The notes beneath the pieces were generated by a model, which saw only the letters and a program-made list of their open reading frames with translations, was not told where the DNA came from and did no database searches. This document shows, in pieces, positions 38,705 to 46,693 of a stretch of 51,853 nucleotides of DNA (positions within the stretch are counted from its first letter, which is position 1; each line of letters starts with the position of its first letter). Both the position numbers and the translations under genes were made by a program. This stretch comes from Pseudofrankia saprophytica (GTDB lineage: Bacteria; Actinomycetota; Actinomycetes; Frankiales; Frankiaceae). Location of the stretch: positions 195,171 to 247,023 of the forward strand of contig NZ_KI912266.1 in the NCBI RefSeq assembly GCF_000235425.2, written 5' to 3'.

Positions 38705-39595
38705 GTGCGCGTACTCGTGATCGGTACTGGTGGCCAGGTCGGCTCCGACCTGTGCCGGCTGCTCGCCGCTGATCCCCGGCTGCCGGCCTCCGCCGGGCTG
38801 ACCAGGGCGGAGTGTGACATCACCGATCCGGCCAGGGTCCGGGCGGTGATCCGCGACCAGGCCAGGCCGGCGAAGATCCAGGGTGGGCTCACCGTCGTGA
38901 ACACCGCTGCCTGGACCGACGTCGACGGCGCGGAGACCGACGAGGCTGGTGCCTACGCGGCCAACGCCGCCGGGCCCGCGCACCTGGCCGCGGCCTGCGC
39001 CGAGGCCGGCGCGACGCTCGTCCATCTCTCCACCGACTACGTCTTCGACGGCACCGCCGACAAGCCGTACGAGGTGGACGACCAGACCGCCCCGGTCTCC
39101 GCCTACGGGCGGACCAAGCTGGCCGGTGAGCAGGCCGTGCTCGCGCTGTGCCCGTCGGCTTACGTGATCCGTACAGCCTGGGTGTACGGCGCGGTCGGGG
39201 CGAACTTCGTCAAGACGATGGCGCGGCTGGCCCGGGAGCGCGACCAGCTCACGGTCGTCGACGACCAGCGCGGCTCGCCCACCTGGTCGGCCGATCTCGC
39301 CGCCGCGATCATCGAGCTGGCGCTCTCGGGTGTCTCGCCGGGGCTGTACCACTACACGGACGCCGGCGACACCACCTGGTTCCGCTTCGCCCAGGCGATC
39401 ATGGAGGAGCTCGGGCACGACCCGGCCAAGGTCGCCCCGACGACCACGGCGGCGTTCCCGCGCCCCGCGCCCCGGCCCGCCTACTCGGTGCTGTCCGCCC
39501 GCCGCTGGATCGACGCCGGCCTGACCCCGCCACGGCACTGGCGGGACGCCCTCGCCGCCGCCTTCGCGGCCCACCCCGCCGAGCTGCGCGGCTGA
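38705..39595 (+). CDS. rmlD: dTDP-4-dehydrorhamnose reductase
   Basis: A 296-residue extended SDR of the RmlD/RfbD family, which makes dTDP-L-rhamnose from dTDP-4-keto-L-rhamnose with NAD(P)H, the last step of the rhamnose donor pathway. Motifs: GTGGQVG (7-13) nucleotide loop, VNTAAWTDVDGAE (65-77, the family signature), STDYVFDG (109-116), and the catalytic Tyr134/Lys138 in SAYGRTK. RTAWVYG and VVDDQRGSPTW are further RmlD hallmarks. The start is GTG, with weak ribosome binding. It is cytoplasmic. Rhamnose is consistent with GT2-type transferases at 12217 and with wall-linker synthesis upstream of the LCP genes. The other rml genes are not in the window. Confidence 0.95.
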   Translation: MRVLVIGTGGQVGSDLCRLLAADPRLPASAGLTRAECDITDPARVRAVIRDQARPAKIQGGLTVVNTAAWTDVDGAETDEAGAYAANAAGPAHLAAACAEAGATLVHLSTDYVFDGTADKPYEVDDQTAPVSAYGRTKLAGEQAVLALCPSAYVIRTAWVYGAVGANFVKTMARLARERDQLTVVDDQRGSPTWSADLAAAIIELALSGVSPGLYHYTDAGDTTWFRFAQAIMEELGHDPAKVAPTTTAAFPRPAPRPAYSVLSARRWIDAGLTPPRHWRDALAAAFAAHPAELRG

Positions 39596-39664
39596 CGCCG
39601 CCGCGGGCGGTTGACGAGAACGAGGGCCAGCCGCGCCGTTGGCCCGTTGTCGCGGTGAGAATCG

Positions 39665-39684
39665 GTTACCCCCCGGGGGGTAAC
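39665..39684. promoter_or_regulatory. Perfect 20-bp palindrome just upstream of metG
   Basis: Arms GTTACCCCCC and its exact complement GGGGGGTAAC abut with no spacer, ending 8 bp before the metG GTG. It occupies the position of the ribosome site. It could be an operator (its TACCCC/GGGGTA core resembles sites of CsoR-type repressors) or act through mRNA structure. No similar site was seen elsewhere in the window. Confidence 0.7.
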
Positions 39685-39692
39685 GTGAAGCC

Positions 39693-41399
39693 GTGACCGC
39701 GCAGATCAGCCCGCCCGTACCGCCGGGGGCCAACCGCGGGCCCGCGGGCCGTCCCACCCTGGTGGCGGTCGCCTGGCCCTACGCCAACGGCGCACCGCAC
39801 CTTGGGCACATCGCCGGCGCCTACCTGCCGGCCGACATCTTCGCGCGGTTCCAGCGGATGGTGGGCAACCGCGTGCTGATGGTGTCCGGGTCGGACACGC
39901 ACGGCACGCCGATCACGGTGCGCGCCGAGGAGGAGGGCATCACCCCGCAGGAGGTCGTCGACCGTTACCACCCGATGTTCCTGGACATCTGGGAGCGGCT
40001 CGGCATCTCCTTCGACCTGTTCACCTCCACCCGGACGGACAACCACACCCGGGTCACCCAGGACGTGTTCACCAGGCTGCGCGACGCCGGCTACATCTCC
40101 GTCGAGGAGACGACGCAGTTCTACGACCCCCAGGCGGGGCGGTTCCTGCCCGACCGTTACGTGCTGGGTACCTGCCCCTACTGCTCCTACCCGAGCGCGC
40201 GCGGCGACCAGTGCGAGAACTGCGGCCGCACCCTCGACCCGGACCAGCTCATCGACCCGCGCAGCAAGATGACCGGCGCGGTGCCCGAGCAGCGCCGGAC
40301 GTCGCATTTCTTCCTGCGGCTGTCGGCGCTGTCCGACGAGCTGCTGGCGTGGCTGCAGAGCAGGCAGGGCTGGCGCCGGCATGTGATCAACTGGTCGGTC
40401 CAGTTCGTCAAGGACGGCCTGCACGACCGGGCGATCACCCGCGACCTCGAGTGGGGCGTGCCGCTGCCGACCGACGAGCTCGGCCCGGGCAAGCGGATCT
40501 ACGTCTGGTTCGAGGCAGTGATCGGCTACCTGTCGGCGAGCAAGGAGTGGGCGGCGACCGTCGCCGGCGACCCGGAGGCGTGGCGCGCCTGGTGGGAGAA
40601 CCCGGACGCGGCCGCGTACTACTTCGTCGGCAAGGACAACATCCCGTTCCACACGGTGATCTGGCCGGCGATGCTGCTCGGCTACGGCGGCCTGAACCTG
40701 CCGACCGACGTCCCGGCGAACCAGTACGTCACCTTCGGCGGGGCGAAGGCCTCGAAGTCGGCCGGCATCGGACGGACGGTCCCGGACTATCTGGACGTCC
40801 TCCAGCCGGACGCACTGCGGTACGCGGTCTCGACCGTGCTGCCCGAGCAGAACGACACCGAGATCACCGACGCGGACATCATCCGCCGGGTCAACGACGA
40901 GCTGATCGCCAACTGGGGCAACCTCGTCAACCGGGTGATGGCGCAGATCAACAAGTTCTTCGACGGGGTCCTGCCGGCCGTCCCCGACCCCGCGGAGCTG
41001 GGCGGCCAGCACGCCGAGCTGCTGGCGAAGGTCGACGACGGCCTGGTCCGGGTCGCCGAGCTGCTGGACAAGGTCGAGCTGCGGGCCGCGCTGCGAGCCG
41101 CGATGGAGATCTCCGGCGAGGTGAACCAGTACCTCTACCGCGAGGAGCCCTGGAAGACCGTGAAGGTCGACCGGGAGGCCGCCGCGGCCAGTCTTGCCAC
41201 ATCGGTGCAGGCGATCGCCGGTATCGCCGTCGCGCTGGCCCCGTTCCTGCCGTTCAGCTCCGAGCGGCTGGCGTCCGTGCTCGGCGTCGACCTGAGCGTG
41301 TGGCGGCGCCAGACGGTCCCGGCCGGCCGCCGCCTCGAGTGGTCGGGCGCGCTGTTCACCAAGTTGGACCCCAAGGCTCTGGACGTCCCGGCGGTCTGA
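39693..41399 (+). CDS. metG: Methionyl-tRNA synthetase
   Basis: A 568-residue class I aminoacyl-tRNA synthetase that charges tRNA-Met. The ATP-binding HIGH motif is HLGH (36-39, in YANGAPHLGHIAG) and the KMSKS motif reads KASKS (352-356). The connective-peptide zinc knuckle shows CPYC and CENC. WPYANGAPHLGH, VSGSDTHGTPI and YFVGKDNIPFHTVIWPAMLLG are diagnostic. It lacks the C-terminal dimerisation domain found in longer bacterial enzymes, like many actinobacterial forms. The start is GTG at 39693, directly after a perfect palindrome that replaces a normal ribosome site. A strong hairpin terminator follows the stop by 20 bp, so it appears to be a separate transcription unit. Confidence 0.97.
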   Translation: MTAQISPPVPPGANRGPAGRPTLVAVAWPYANGAPHLGHIAGAYLPADIFARFQRMVGNRVLMVSGSDTHGTPITVRAEEEGITPQEVVDRYHPMFLDIWERLGISFDLFTSTRTDNHTRVTQDVFTRLRDAGYISVEETTQFYDPQAGRFLPDRYVLGTCPYCSYPSARGDQCENCGRTLDPDQLIDPRSKMTGAVPEQRRTSHFFLRLSALSDELLAWLQSRQGWRRHVINWSVQFVKDGLHDRAITRDLEWGVPLPTDELGPGKRIYVWFEAVIGYLSASKEWAATVAGDPEAWRAWWENPDAAAYYFVGKDNIPFHTVIWPAMLLGYGGLNLPTDVPANQYVTFGGAKASKSAGIGRTVPDYLDVLQPDALRYAVSTVLPEQNDTEITDADIIRRVNDELIANWGNLVNRVMAQINKFFDGVLPAVPDPAELGGQHAELLAKVDDGLVRVAELLDKVELRAALRAAMEISGEVNQYLYREEPWKTVKVDREAAAASLATSVQAIAGIAVALAPFLPFSSERLASVLGVDLSVWRRQTVPAGRRLEWSGALFTKLDPKALDVPAV

Positions 41400-41419
41400 A
41401 CCTCCGGATCCGCGCGGAC

Positions 41420-41449
41420 GGCGCGGCCGCCCTCCGGGGTGGCCGCGCC
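41420..41449 (+). terminator. Hairpin terminator of metG
   Basis: Stem arms GGCGCGGCCGCCC and GGGTGGCCGCGCC (13 bp, one G-U pair) with a TCCG loop, starting 20 bp after the metG stop. There is no U-tract, as is common in high-GC actinomycetes. Confidence 0.8.
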
Positions 41450-41740
41450 GATCTCGTTCGGGCCGGCCGCGACCGGCGCCGCGCGGGTGAGCAGATAAGG
41501 GTGAGCAGGCGAGCTGTCCGCCCTCTCCAGGTGACTCTCCCTCGGGTGACTGTCCCCCCGAGCGAGGTGAACCGTCTCACGGCTCACCGGCGATCATCAC
41601 TCAAAGCATCAATAACAACGTCATGCGTACGGGAGACGGGTATCGATGGCCGGCAGCGGGTACTTTAAGTATCAAGACATGTTCGGAGAGTATCTGCCTG
41701 CCGGGTAATCACCCGGGCGGGGGTGGGAGGTGCTGGCCCG
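41450..41740. other. Intergenic leader before the first LCP gene
   Basis: It lies between the metG terminator and the LCP gene. The last ~150 bp are AT-richer, with a small palindrome TACTTTAAGTA (41660-41670) and CAATAACAACG near 41610. A promoter for the LCP operon is likely here. No RNA gene or coding frame with normal bias was seen. Confidence 0.4.
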
Positions 41741-43306
41741 GTGACCGAAGCACCGCCCAAACCCCCGACAGACGCCTCCCTCGTTCTTCCCCCTGAGCTC
41801 GACCCCCGCCGCCGGCCGCGGCCGCGGGGCGTCGACGTGCCGCACGGGCGAGCCCGCCGCGCGCTGGTGACGCTGGTCGCGGTGCTGTCCTGCCTGGTCT
41901 TCGTCGCCGCCGTCGGCGGCTACACGGTCTACCGCTACTTCGACGGGCAGATCTCCCGCATCAAACTCAACCTCGGCGGCGACCGCCCGACGGGAAACCC
42001 GGGCGGCGCGGTGAACTTCCTGCTCGTCGGCTCGGACAACCGGGAGGGCACGGGCAACGAGTTCGAGAGCGAAGGCGCGGTCGACGGCGAGCGCTCCGAC
42101 ACGACCATGATCGCCAATCTGGCGCCGAACGGCACGACCACGCTGGTCTCGTTCCCCAGGGACACGCTGGTCGCCATCCCGGGCCACGGCAGGGGCAAGC
42201 TGAACTCCGCGATCACCATCGGCGGCCCGTCCCTGCTGATCAAGACGGTCGAGCGGATGACCCAGATCCGCATCGACCACTACGTCTCGGTCGACCTGGA
42301 TGGCTTCCGCCGGATGACGAACGCGATCGGCGGGGTGACGGTGTGCCTGCGGCCGCTGCCCGACGGCTCCACGGCGAACCTGCGTGACCCGTGGTCACAG
42401 TGGCGCGGGGTGGTCGGAGCCAACCACATCGACGGCGAGCAGGCACTGGCGTTCGTCCGCCAGCGCCACGGGCTGCCGGGTGGCGACTTCGACCGGATCC
42501 ACCGCCAGCAGCAGTTCATCGGCGCCGTGTTCGAGAAGGCGACGAGCACCGGCGTGCTGGCCAACCCGGCCCGCCTGGAGGGGCTGCTGCAGGCGGCGCT
42601 CAGCTCGCTGACCGTCGACGACTCCACCAAGATCGACGATCTGCAGCGGCTCGCCATCCGGCTGCGCGGCCTCTCCGCCGACCAGATCCGCTTCGAGACC
42701 ATCCCGGTCCGGCCACCGACGCCGGCGGAGGGCGCGAACGCCCTCGGCGAGCTCCCGGTCTACGGGTCCGTGCAGATCTACGACCAGAGGTCTCTCGCCG
42801 CGTTCCTCGCCCCGCTACGGGGCGAACGACCCCCGACCGGCTCTTCCGCCGCGACCGCCGGCCCCGGCGGCGTGCCCGCGGGGCCCGTCTCGCGGCGCTC
42901 CGCCGTGCGGGTGGACGTCTACAACGGCACCGGCGTCGCCGGCACGGGTGACACGACCACGAGTTCGCTGTCGACCGCCGGCTTCAGGACCGGCGCCGCG
43001 CACACCTGGACCGGCGAGTCCCCGGCGGCGAGCGAGATCCGGTACGCCCCCGGGCGTGAGGCGGACGCGCGGGCGGTCGCGGCGGTCGTCCCCGACGCGC
43101 GCCTGGCCGTGGACCCGGCGCTGCGCGCCGGGACGGTCACGCTGATCCTCGGCACCGGCTTCACCGGCCTCGACCGCGCCGCCGCGGGCACGAGCTCCGG
43201 GGCGTCGTCGCCCACCGCCGCCGGCACGGGCACAGGCACCAGTGCCCCGGCGACCCCGCCCCCGCCGCGGACGGCCGCGGATCTCACCTCCAGCTGCACG
43301 TACTGA
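41741..43306 (+). CDS. LytR-CpsA-Psr (LCP) family protein with LytR_C domain
   Basis: A 521-residue wall-polymer ligase. It has a short cytoplasmic Pro/Arg-rich N-terminus, a membrane anchor at about 41-62 (ALVTLVAVLSCLVFVAAVGG), then the extracytoplasmic LCP domain: VNFLLVGSDNREGTG, RSDTTMIANL, TTTLVSFPRDTLVAIPG, KLNSAITIGGPSLL and GEQALAFVRQRHGLPGGDFDRIHRQQQFI. Its conserved acidic and arginine residues bind metal and polyprenyl diphosphate. A LytR_C domain (VDVYNGTGVAG ...) and a Pro/Thr-rich tail follow. LCP proteins transfer glycans from lipid carriers to peptidoglycan, as arabinogalactan ligases do in mycobacteria. GTG 41741 was chosen with GGGAGG 10 bp upstream; GTG 41723 lies before that site. 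A paralogue follows at 43891. Confidence 0.94.
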   Translation: MTEAPPKPPTDASLVLPPELDPRRRPRPRGVDVPHGRARRALVTLVAVLSCLVFVAAVGGYTVYRYFDGQISRIKLNLGGDRPTGNPGGAVNFLLVGSDNREGTGNEFESEGAVDGERSDTTMIANLAPNGTTTLVSFPRDTLVAIPGHGRGKLNSAITIGGPSLLIKTVERMTQIRIDHYVSVDLDGFRRMTNAIGGVTVCLRPLPDGSTANLRDPWSQWRGVVGANHIDGEQALAFVRQRHGLPGGDFDRIHRQQQFIGAVFEKATSTGVLANPARLEGLLQAALSSLTVDDSTKIDDLQRLAIRLRGLSADQIRFETIPVRPPTPAEGANALGELPVYGSVQIYDQRSLAAFLAPLRGERPPTGSSAATAGPGGVPAGPVSRRSAVRVDVYNGTGVAGTGDTTTSSLSTAGFRTGAAHTWTGESPAASEIRYAPGREADARAVAAVVPDARLAVDPALRAGTVTLILGTGFTGLDRAAAGTSSGASSPTAAGTGTGTSAPATPPPPRTAADLTSSCTY

Positions 43307-43333
43307 CGCCGCGGCGGCGGCCCCGGGCGTCCT

Positions 43334-43363
43334 GGCCGCGGCCCGTGGCCCGTGCCCGCGGCC
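43334..43363 (+). terminator. Hairpin after the first LCP gene
   Basis: Perfect 8-bp arms GGCCGCGG and CCGCGGCC with a 14-base loop, 27 bp beyond the LCP stop. Plausible GC-rich terminator without a U-tract. Confidence 0.5.
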
Positions 43364-43621
43364 GATACCATCGCCACAAGGCTAGGTAAACACCGCGGAA
43401 ACTCCAAAAAGACAACAGATCGGGCGGCCGACCAGCCTGTGCCAACGGTCTCCGGACCGCGCGTCAGCGGCCCGCGGGCCCCCGACGCGGACCCAGCCGT
43501 GACGCCGTGGTGAATCTCACGACCGATGCCTTCGGTCGGATGCGGCACCGGCCGGCGGACCTGCGCGGCTGCCCGCCTGCGCGCCAGACCGCCCACGCAC
43601 CAGCCCAAGCACCCCACTGCC

Positions 43622-43647
43622 GTGACGTTCTGTGACAACAACGTCAC
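43622..43647. promoter_or_regulatory. Inverted repeat in the promoter region of the second LCP gene
   Basis: Arms GTGACGTT and AACGTCAC are perfect, 10-bp spacer. An overlapping second pair, GACAACA (43634-43640) and TGTTGTC, lies at the same place. Position about 250 bp before the LCP start. It may be a regulator site or a transcript hairpin. The ~580-bp gap between the two LCP genes holds no credible coding frame. Confidence 0.5.
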
Positions 43648-43890
43648 ACTCGTCTGTTGTCTCTAAGCTCGCATGGCCGGATGGCAACGTCCAAGCGAAG
43701 CGATGCGTCCTAACTCGGGACAACGACACTGGTCTGGGATCGTTCCGCCCACGGCGCGCCGGAGCGGTGGCCGCGACGCGCGCGGGGGGACGCGGGCCAG
43801 CGGACACGTCCCGTCGGCCCAGCCGACGGGACCGTCCCAGCCGTCCGGTCTGTCTGGTTGTCCGACCCGCCGAGGAGGGCCGCACCGCCG

Positions 43891-45441
43891 GTGAGCCACG
43901 CAACCCTGCCGCGCCCGGCTCTGCCGCCGGAGCTCAACCCCCGAGCCCCCCGCCGCCGCCGCTCCTCGCTGCGGCGACTCTCCCTGGTCAGTTGCTCCCT
44001 GCTGTCGACCCTCGTGCTCGCGCTGAGCGGGGTCGGCTGGTTCCTCTACAACCAGTTCGACAGGAACCTCACCCGCAACAGCGCCTGGAACGTCGGCGGG
44101 GACAGGCCGGCGGAGGTACCGGGCAGCGTCAACATCCTGCTGCTCGGCGACGACAGCCGCGACGGCACGGGCAACGAGTACGGCGGCGAGGCCGTCGAGG
44201 GCAACCGGTCAGACACGACGATCATCGCCCACTTCGACAAGGACGGCACCGCGACGCTGCTCTCGTTCCCCCGCGACGAGCTGGTCAAGGTGGTCGTCCC
44301 GACGTCCGCGGCGAAGGACGTACCGCGGGACGGCAAGGACAAGCTCACCAACGTCATGACCTACGGCGGCGTGCCCGGTCTGATCACCACCCTCGAGGCG
44401 CTGACGGACCTGCACATCGACCACACCATCAAGATCGACCTGGCCGGCTTCAAGCAGATAACGGACGCGATCGGTGGTGTTACCGTCTGTGTCACACGGA
44501 TGCCAAACGGCAGCACCACGAATCTGAACGACAACTTTTCGCAGTGGCACGGCCAGCTGGGGGAGAACCACCTGAACGGGGACCAGGCGTTGGCCTTCGT
44601 CCGGACCAGGCACGCCCTGGGTGACGAACGGTTGCGGATCCTGCGGCAGCAGCAGTTCCTGTCCAAGCTGCTGACGCAGGCGACCAGCACCGGCGTGCTC
44701 ACGAACCCGGCGAAGATCACCGCGCTGCTCGGTGCCGTAGGCGGCGCGATCGAGATGGACTCGGGCCTCGGCCAGACGGAGCTGATCAAGCTCGCCGACC
44801 GGGTCAGCAAGCTCGGCTCCGGCAAGGTCAAGTTCGTCACCGTGCCGACGCACGTCCCGCTGGAGAGCGAGGGCGCCTCGGACATGTACGGCACCTATGG
44901 CGTCCACGGGGCCGTGTTGTTCATCAACACCGAGGAGTTCGAGCAGATCCTGGCGCCGCTGCGCCCCGCGTCGCCGCAGGACGCGGCGATCGCCAGCGCC
45001 CCGCCGGTGGCGCCCGCCCAGGTCATCGTCGCCTCGATCGCCAACGCGTCGGGCCGCACGGGGCTCGCCGCCGCCACGTCGGCCGACCTGCGGGCGCTCG
45101 GGTTCGGCGGTTTCATGGCCGCCACGACGGCCACGGCCGACCAGAGCGCGACCGAGGTCCGCTACGCGCCAGGCCAGGAGGGCGCCGCCAAGACCCTCGT
45201 CGCCAGGATCCCGGGCGCGCGGGCGGTGGCCGATGCCACGCTCACCGGCAGCGGCCTCGAGCTCGTGCTCGGCTCGTCGTTCACCGGTGTCGCGGGCGGC
45301 GCCGGGCCGACGGGCGCCAGCGCCGCCACCGGCGCGGCTCCCGCGGCCGGCGCGGCGGGGACGGCTGCGACGGTCGCGCCGACGACCACCGCGCCGCTGG
45401 GGTCCGGCGGCATCCCGGCCGACACCTCGTGCACGCCGTGA
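43891..45441 (+). CDS. LytR-CpsA-Psr (LCP) family protein with LytR_C domain (second copy)
   Basis: A 516-residue paralogue of the preceding LCP protein with the same plan: Arg-rich cytoplasmic tip, membrane anchor at about 31-53 (SLVSCSLLSTLVLALSGVGW), and the LCP domain with VNILLLGDDSRDGTGNEYGG, NRSDTTIIAHF, TLLSFPRDELVKV, KLTNVMTYGG and GDQALAFVRTRHALGDERLRILRQQQFL. A LytR_C domain (VIVASIANASGRTGLAAAT) and a low-complexity tail follow. It should attach a lipid-linked glycan to the cell wall outside the membrane. GTG 43891 was chosen with GGAGGG upstream; a TTG at 43858 is less likely. Its TGA overlaps the ATG of the TIGR03089 gene (TGATG), so the two are translationally coupled. Confidence 0.94.
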   Translation: MSHATLPRPALPPELNPRAPRRRRSSLRRLSLVSCSLLSTLVLALSGVGWFLYNQFDRNLTRNSAWNVGGDRPAEVPGSVNILLLGDDSRDGTGNEYGGEAVEGNRSDTTIIAHFDKDGTATLLSFPRDELVKVVVPTSAAKDVPRDGKDKLTNVMTYGGVPGLITTLEALTDLHIDHTIKIDLAGFKQITDAIGGVTVCVTRMPNGSTTNLNDNFSQWHGQLGENHLNGDQALAFVRTRHALGDERLRILRQQQFLSKLLTQATSTGVLTNPAKITALLGAVGGAIEMDSGLGQTELIKLADRVSKLGSGKVKFVTVPTHVPLESEGASDMYGTYGVHGAVLFINTEEFEQILAPLRPASPQDAAIASAPPVAPAQVIVASIANASGRTGLAAATSADLRALGFGGFMAATTATADQSATEVRYAPGQEGAAKTLVARIPGARAVADATLTGSGLELVLGSSFTGVAGGAGPTGASAATGAAPAAGAAGTAATVAPTTTAPLGSGGIPADTSCTP

Positions 45442-46391
45442 TGGACGACGCGCCCCGGCTCATCCCGGTCGAAGCGCTGCTCGACCTGGCGGGGCCGGGC
45501 GGCGGGGCCGCCGCGAGCGGCGCGGCACCGTTCCCGGGGGTGGCGGCGGCGCTGGCGGCCCGGCTGCGGGCCGACGGGGCGAGCCCGATGGTCACGTTCT
45601 ACGACGACGCCACCGGCGAGCGGGTCGAGCTCTCGGGCGTGACCCTGGACAACTGGGTGGCCAAGACGGCGAACCTGCTGGTCGACACCCTCGGCCTCGG
45701 ACCGGGCGACCGCGTCGGCGTGGACCTGCCGGCCCACTGGCTCGCCGTCGTCATCCTGCTGGCCGCCTGGTCGGCCGGTCTCGAGGTCCTCGTCGCCCCC
45801 GACTCCGCGGGCGCGGAGACCGGGCCGCTGGCGGACGGAACAGAAGCAGCGGACGAGGCCGGCCAGGTGGCTGGGGGTGATGTCCAGGCCTTCTTCGTCG
45901 CCGAGAGCCGGGTCGACGCCGCGCTGGCGCTCGGCGCGGACGAGGTCGTCGCGCTGTCGCTGCGCCCGTTCGGCGCCCGGATGGCCCACCCGGTGGCCGG
46001 GGTGCTCGACTTCGCCGCGGAGGTGCCCGCGCACGGCGACCGGTTCGCCGCGCCCGCGCCACCCCCGGCCCAGACGGCCCTGCTCGCCCGCGCCGCCTCG
46101 GCGGCGGGGTTCGCCGGCCTCGGACCTGGCGACCGGCTGCTGGCCGCCGCGGGGCCCGGCGACGCCGAGGGCCTGCTGGCCGCGGTGCTCGCGCCGCTCG
46201 TGACCGGCGCGTCGGTGGTGCTGTGCCGCCACCTCGACACTCACCTCGACGACGGCGCGCTCGCGCGCCGGATCGCGACGGAGCGGGTGACGGCCGTCTG
46301 TGGCACGCGCCGTCCGCTGCCCGCCGGCGTGCGCCAGCTGTCTCTGGCGGAAGCGGCGACGCCGCCGGGGCGCGCGCCGGATACGGACTGA
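45441..46391 (+). CDS. TIGR03089 family protein (AMP-binding-like fragment)
   Basis: A 316-residue protein of an actinobacteria-specific family that resembles only the N-terminal part of AMP-forming acyl/aryl-CoA ligases: PMVTFYDDATGERVELSGVTLDNWVAKTANLL, GLGPGDRVGVDLPAHWLAVVILLAAWSAGLEVLV, and LAAVLAPLVTGASVVLCRHL. The adenylation P-loop and the C-terminal catalytic domain of true ligases are not visible, so enzymatic activity is doubtful. It overlaps the second LCP gene by TGATG. The same neighbour relation (LCP followed by TIGR03089) is known in mycobacteria, also near rmlD, implying a conserved but unexplained link to cell-wall polymer attachment. Confidence 0.88.
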   Translation: MDDAPRLIPVEALLDLAGPGGGAAASGAAPFPGVAAALAARLRADGASPMVTFYDDATGERVELSGVTLDNWVAKTANLLVDTLGLGPGDRVGVDLPAHWLAVVILLAAWSAGLEVLVAPDSAGAETGPLADGTEAADEAGQVAGGDVQAFFVAESRVDAALALGADEVVALSLRPFGARMAHPVAGVLDFAAEVPAHGDRFAAPAPPPAQTALLARAASAAGFAGLGPGDRLLAAAGPGDAEGLLAAVLAPLVTGASVVLCRHLDTHLDDGALARRIATERVTAVCGTRRPLPAGVRQLSLAEAATPPGRAPDTD

Positions 46392-46693
46392 GCGACGGCC
46401 CCGGAAGGTGGCGAACGCTCCAGGTGGGTATTTCACAGCGTGACCATCAGCCAGCCTCCGCGCCCGGATGATCCCGATTCGGGTGCCGAGGTCGTCGCGG
46501 ACGAACGCCTCCGCAACGCGGGGTTACCACCAGCGGGCAGGTTGGCGGACGGCGCAAACCGGCCCAACCGGACTCGGTGGCGCCGGTTACCGTCGGCTGG
46601 CTGGCCGGGCCGGCCGGGCCGGGCCGAACCGCCAGCCGCGCAGGCATCGGTGCCGGCACAGACATCGGTGATGACACAGAGAGGCAGCGAACC

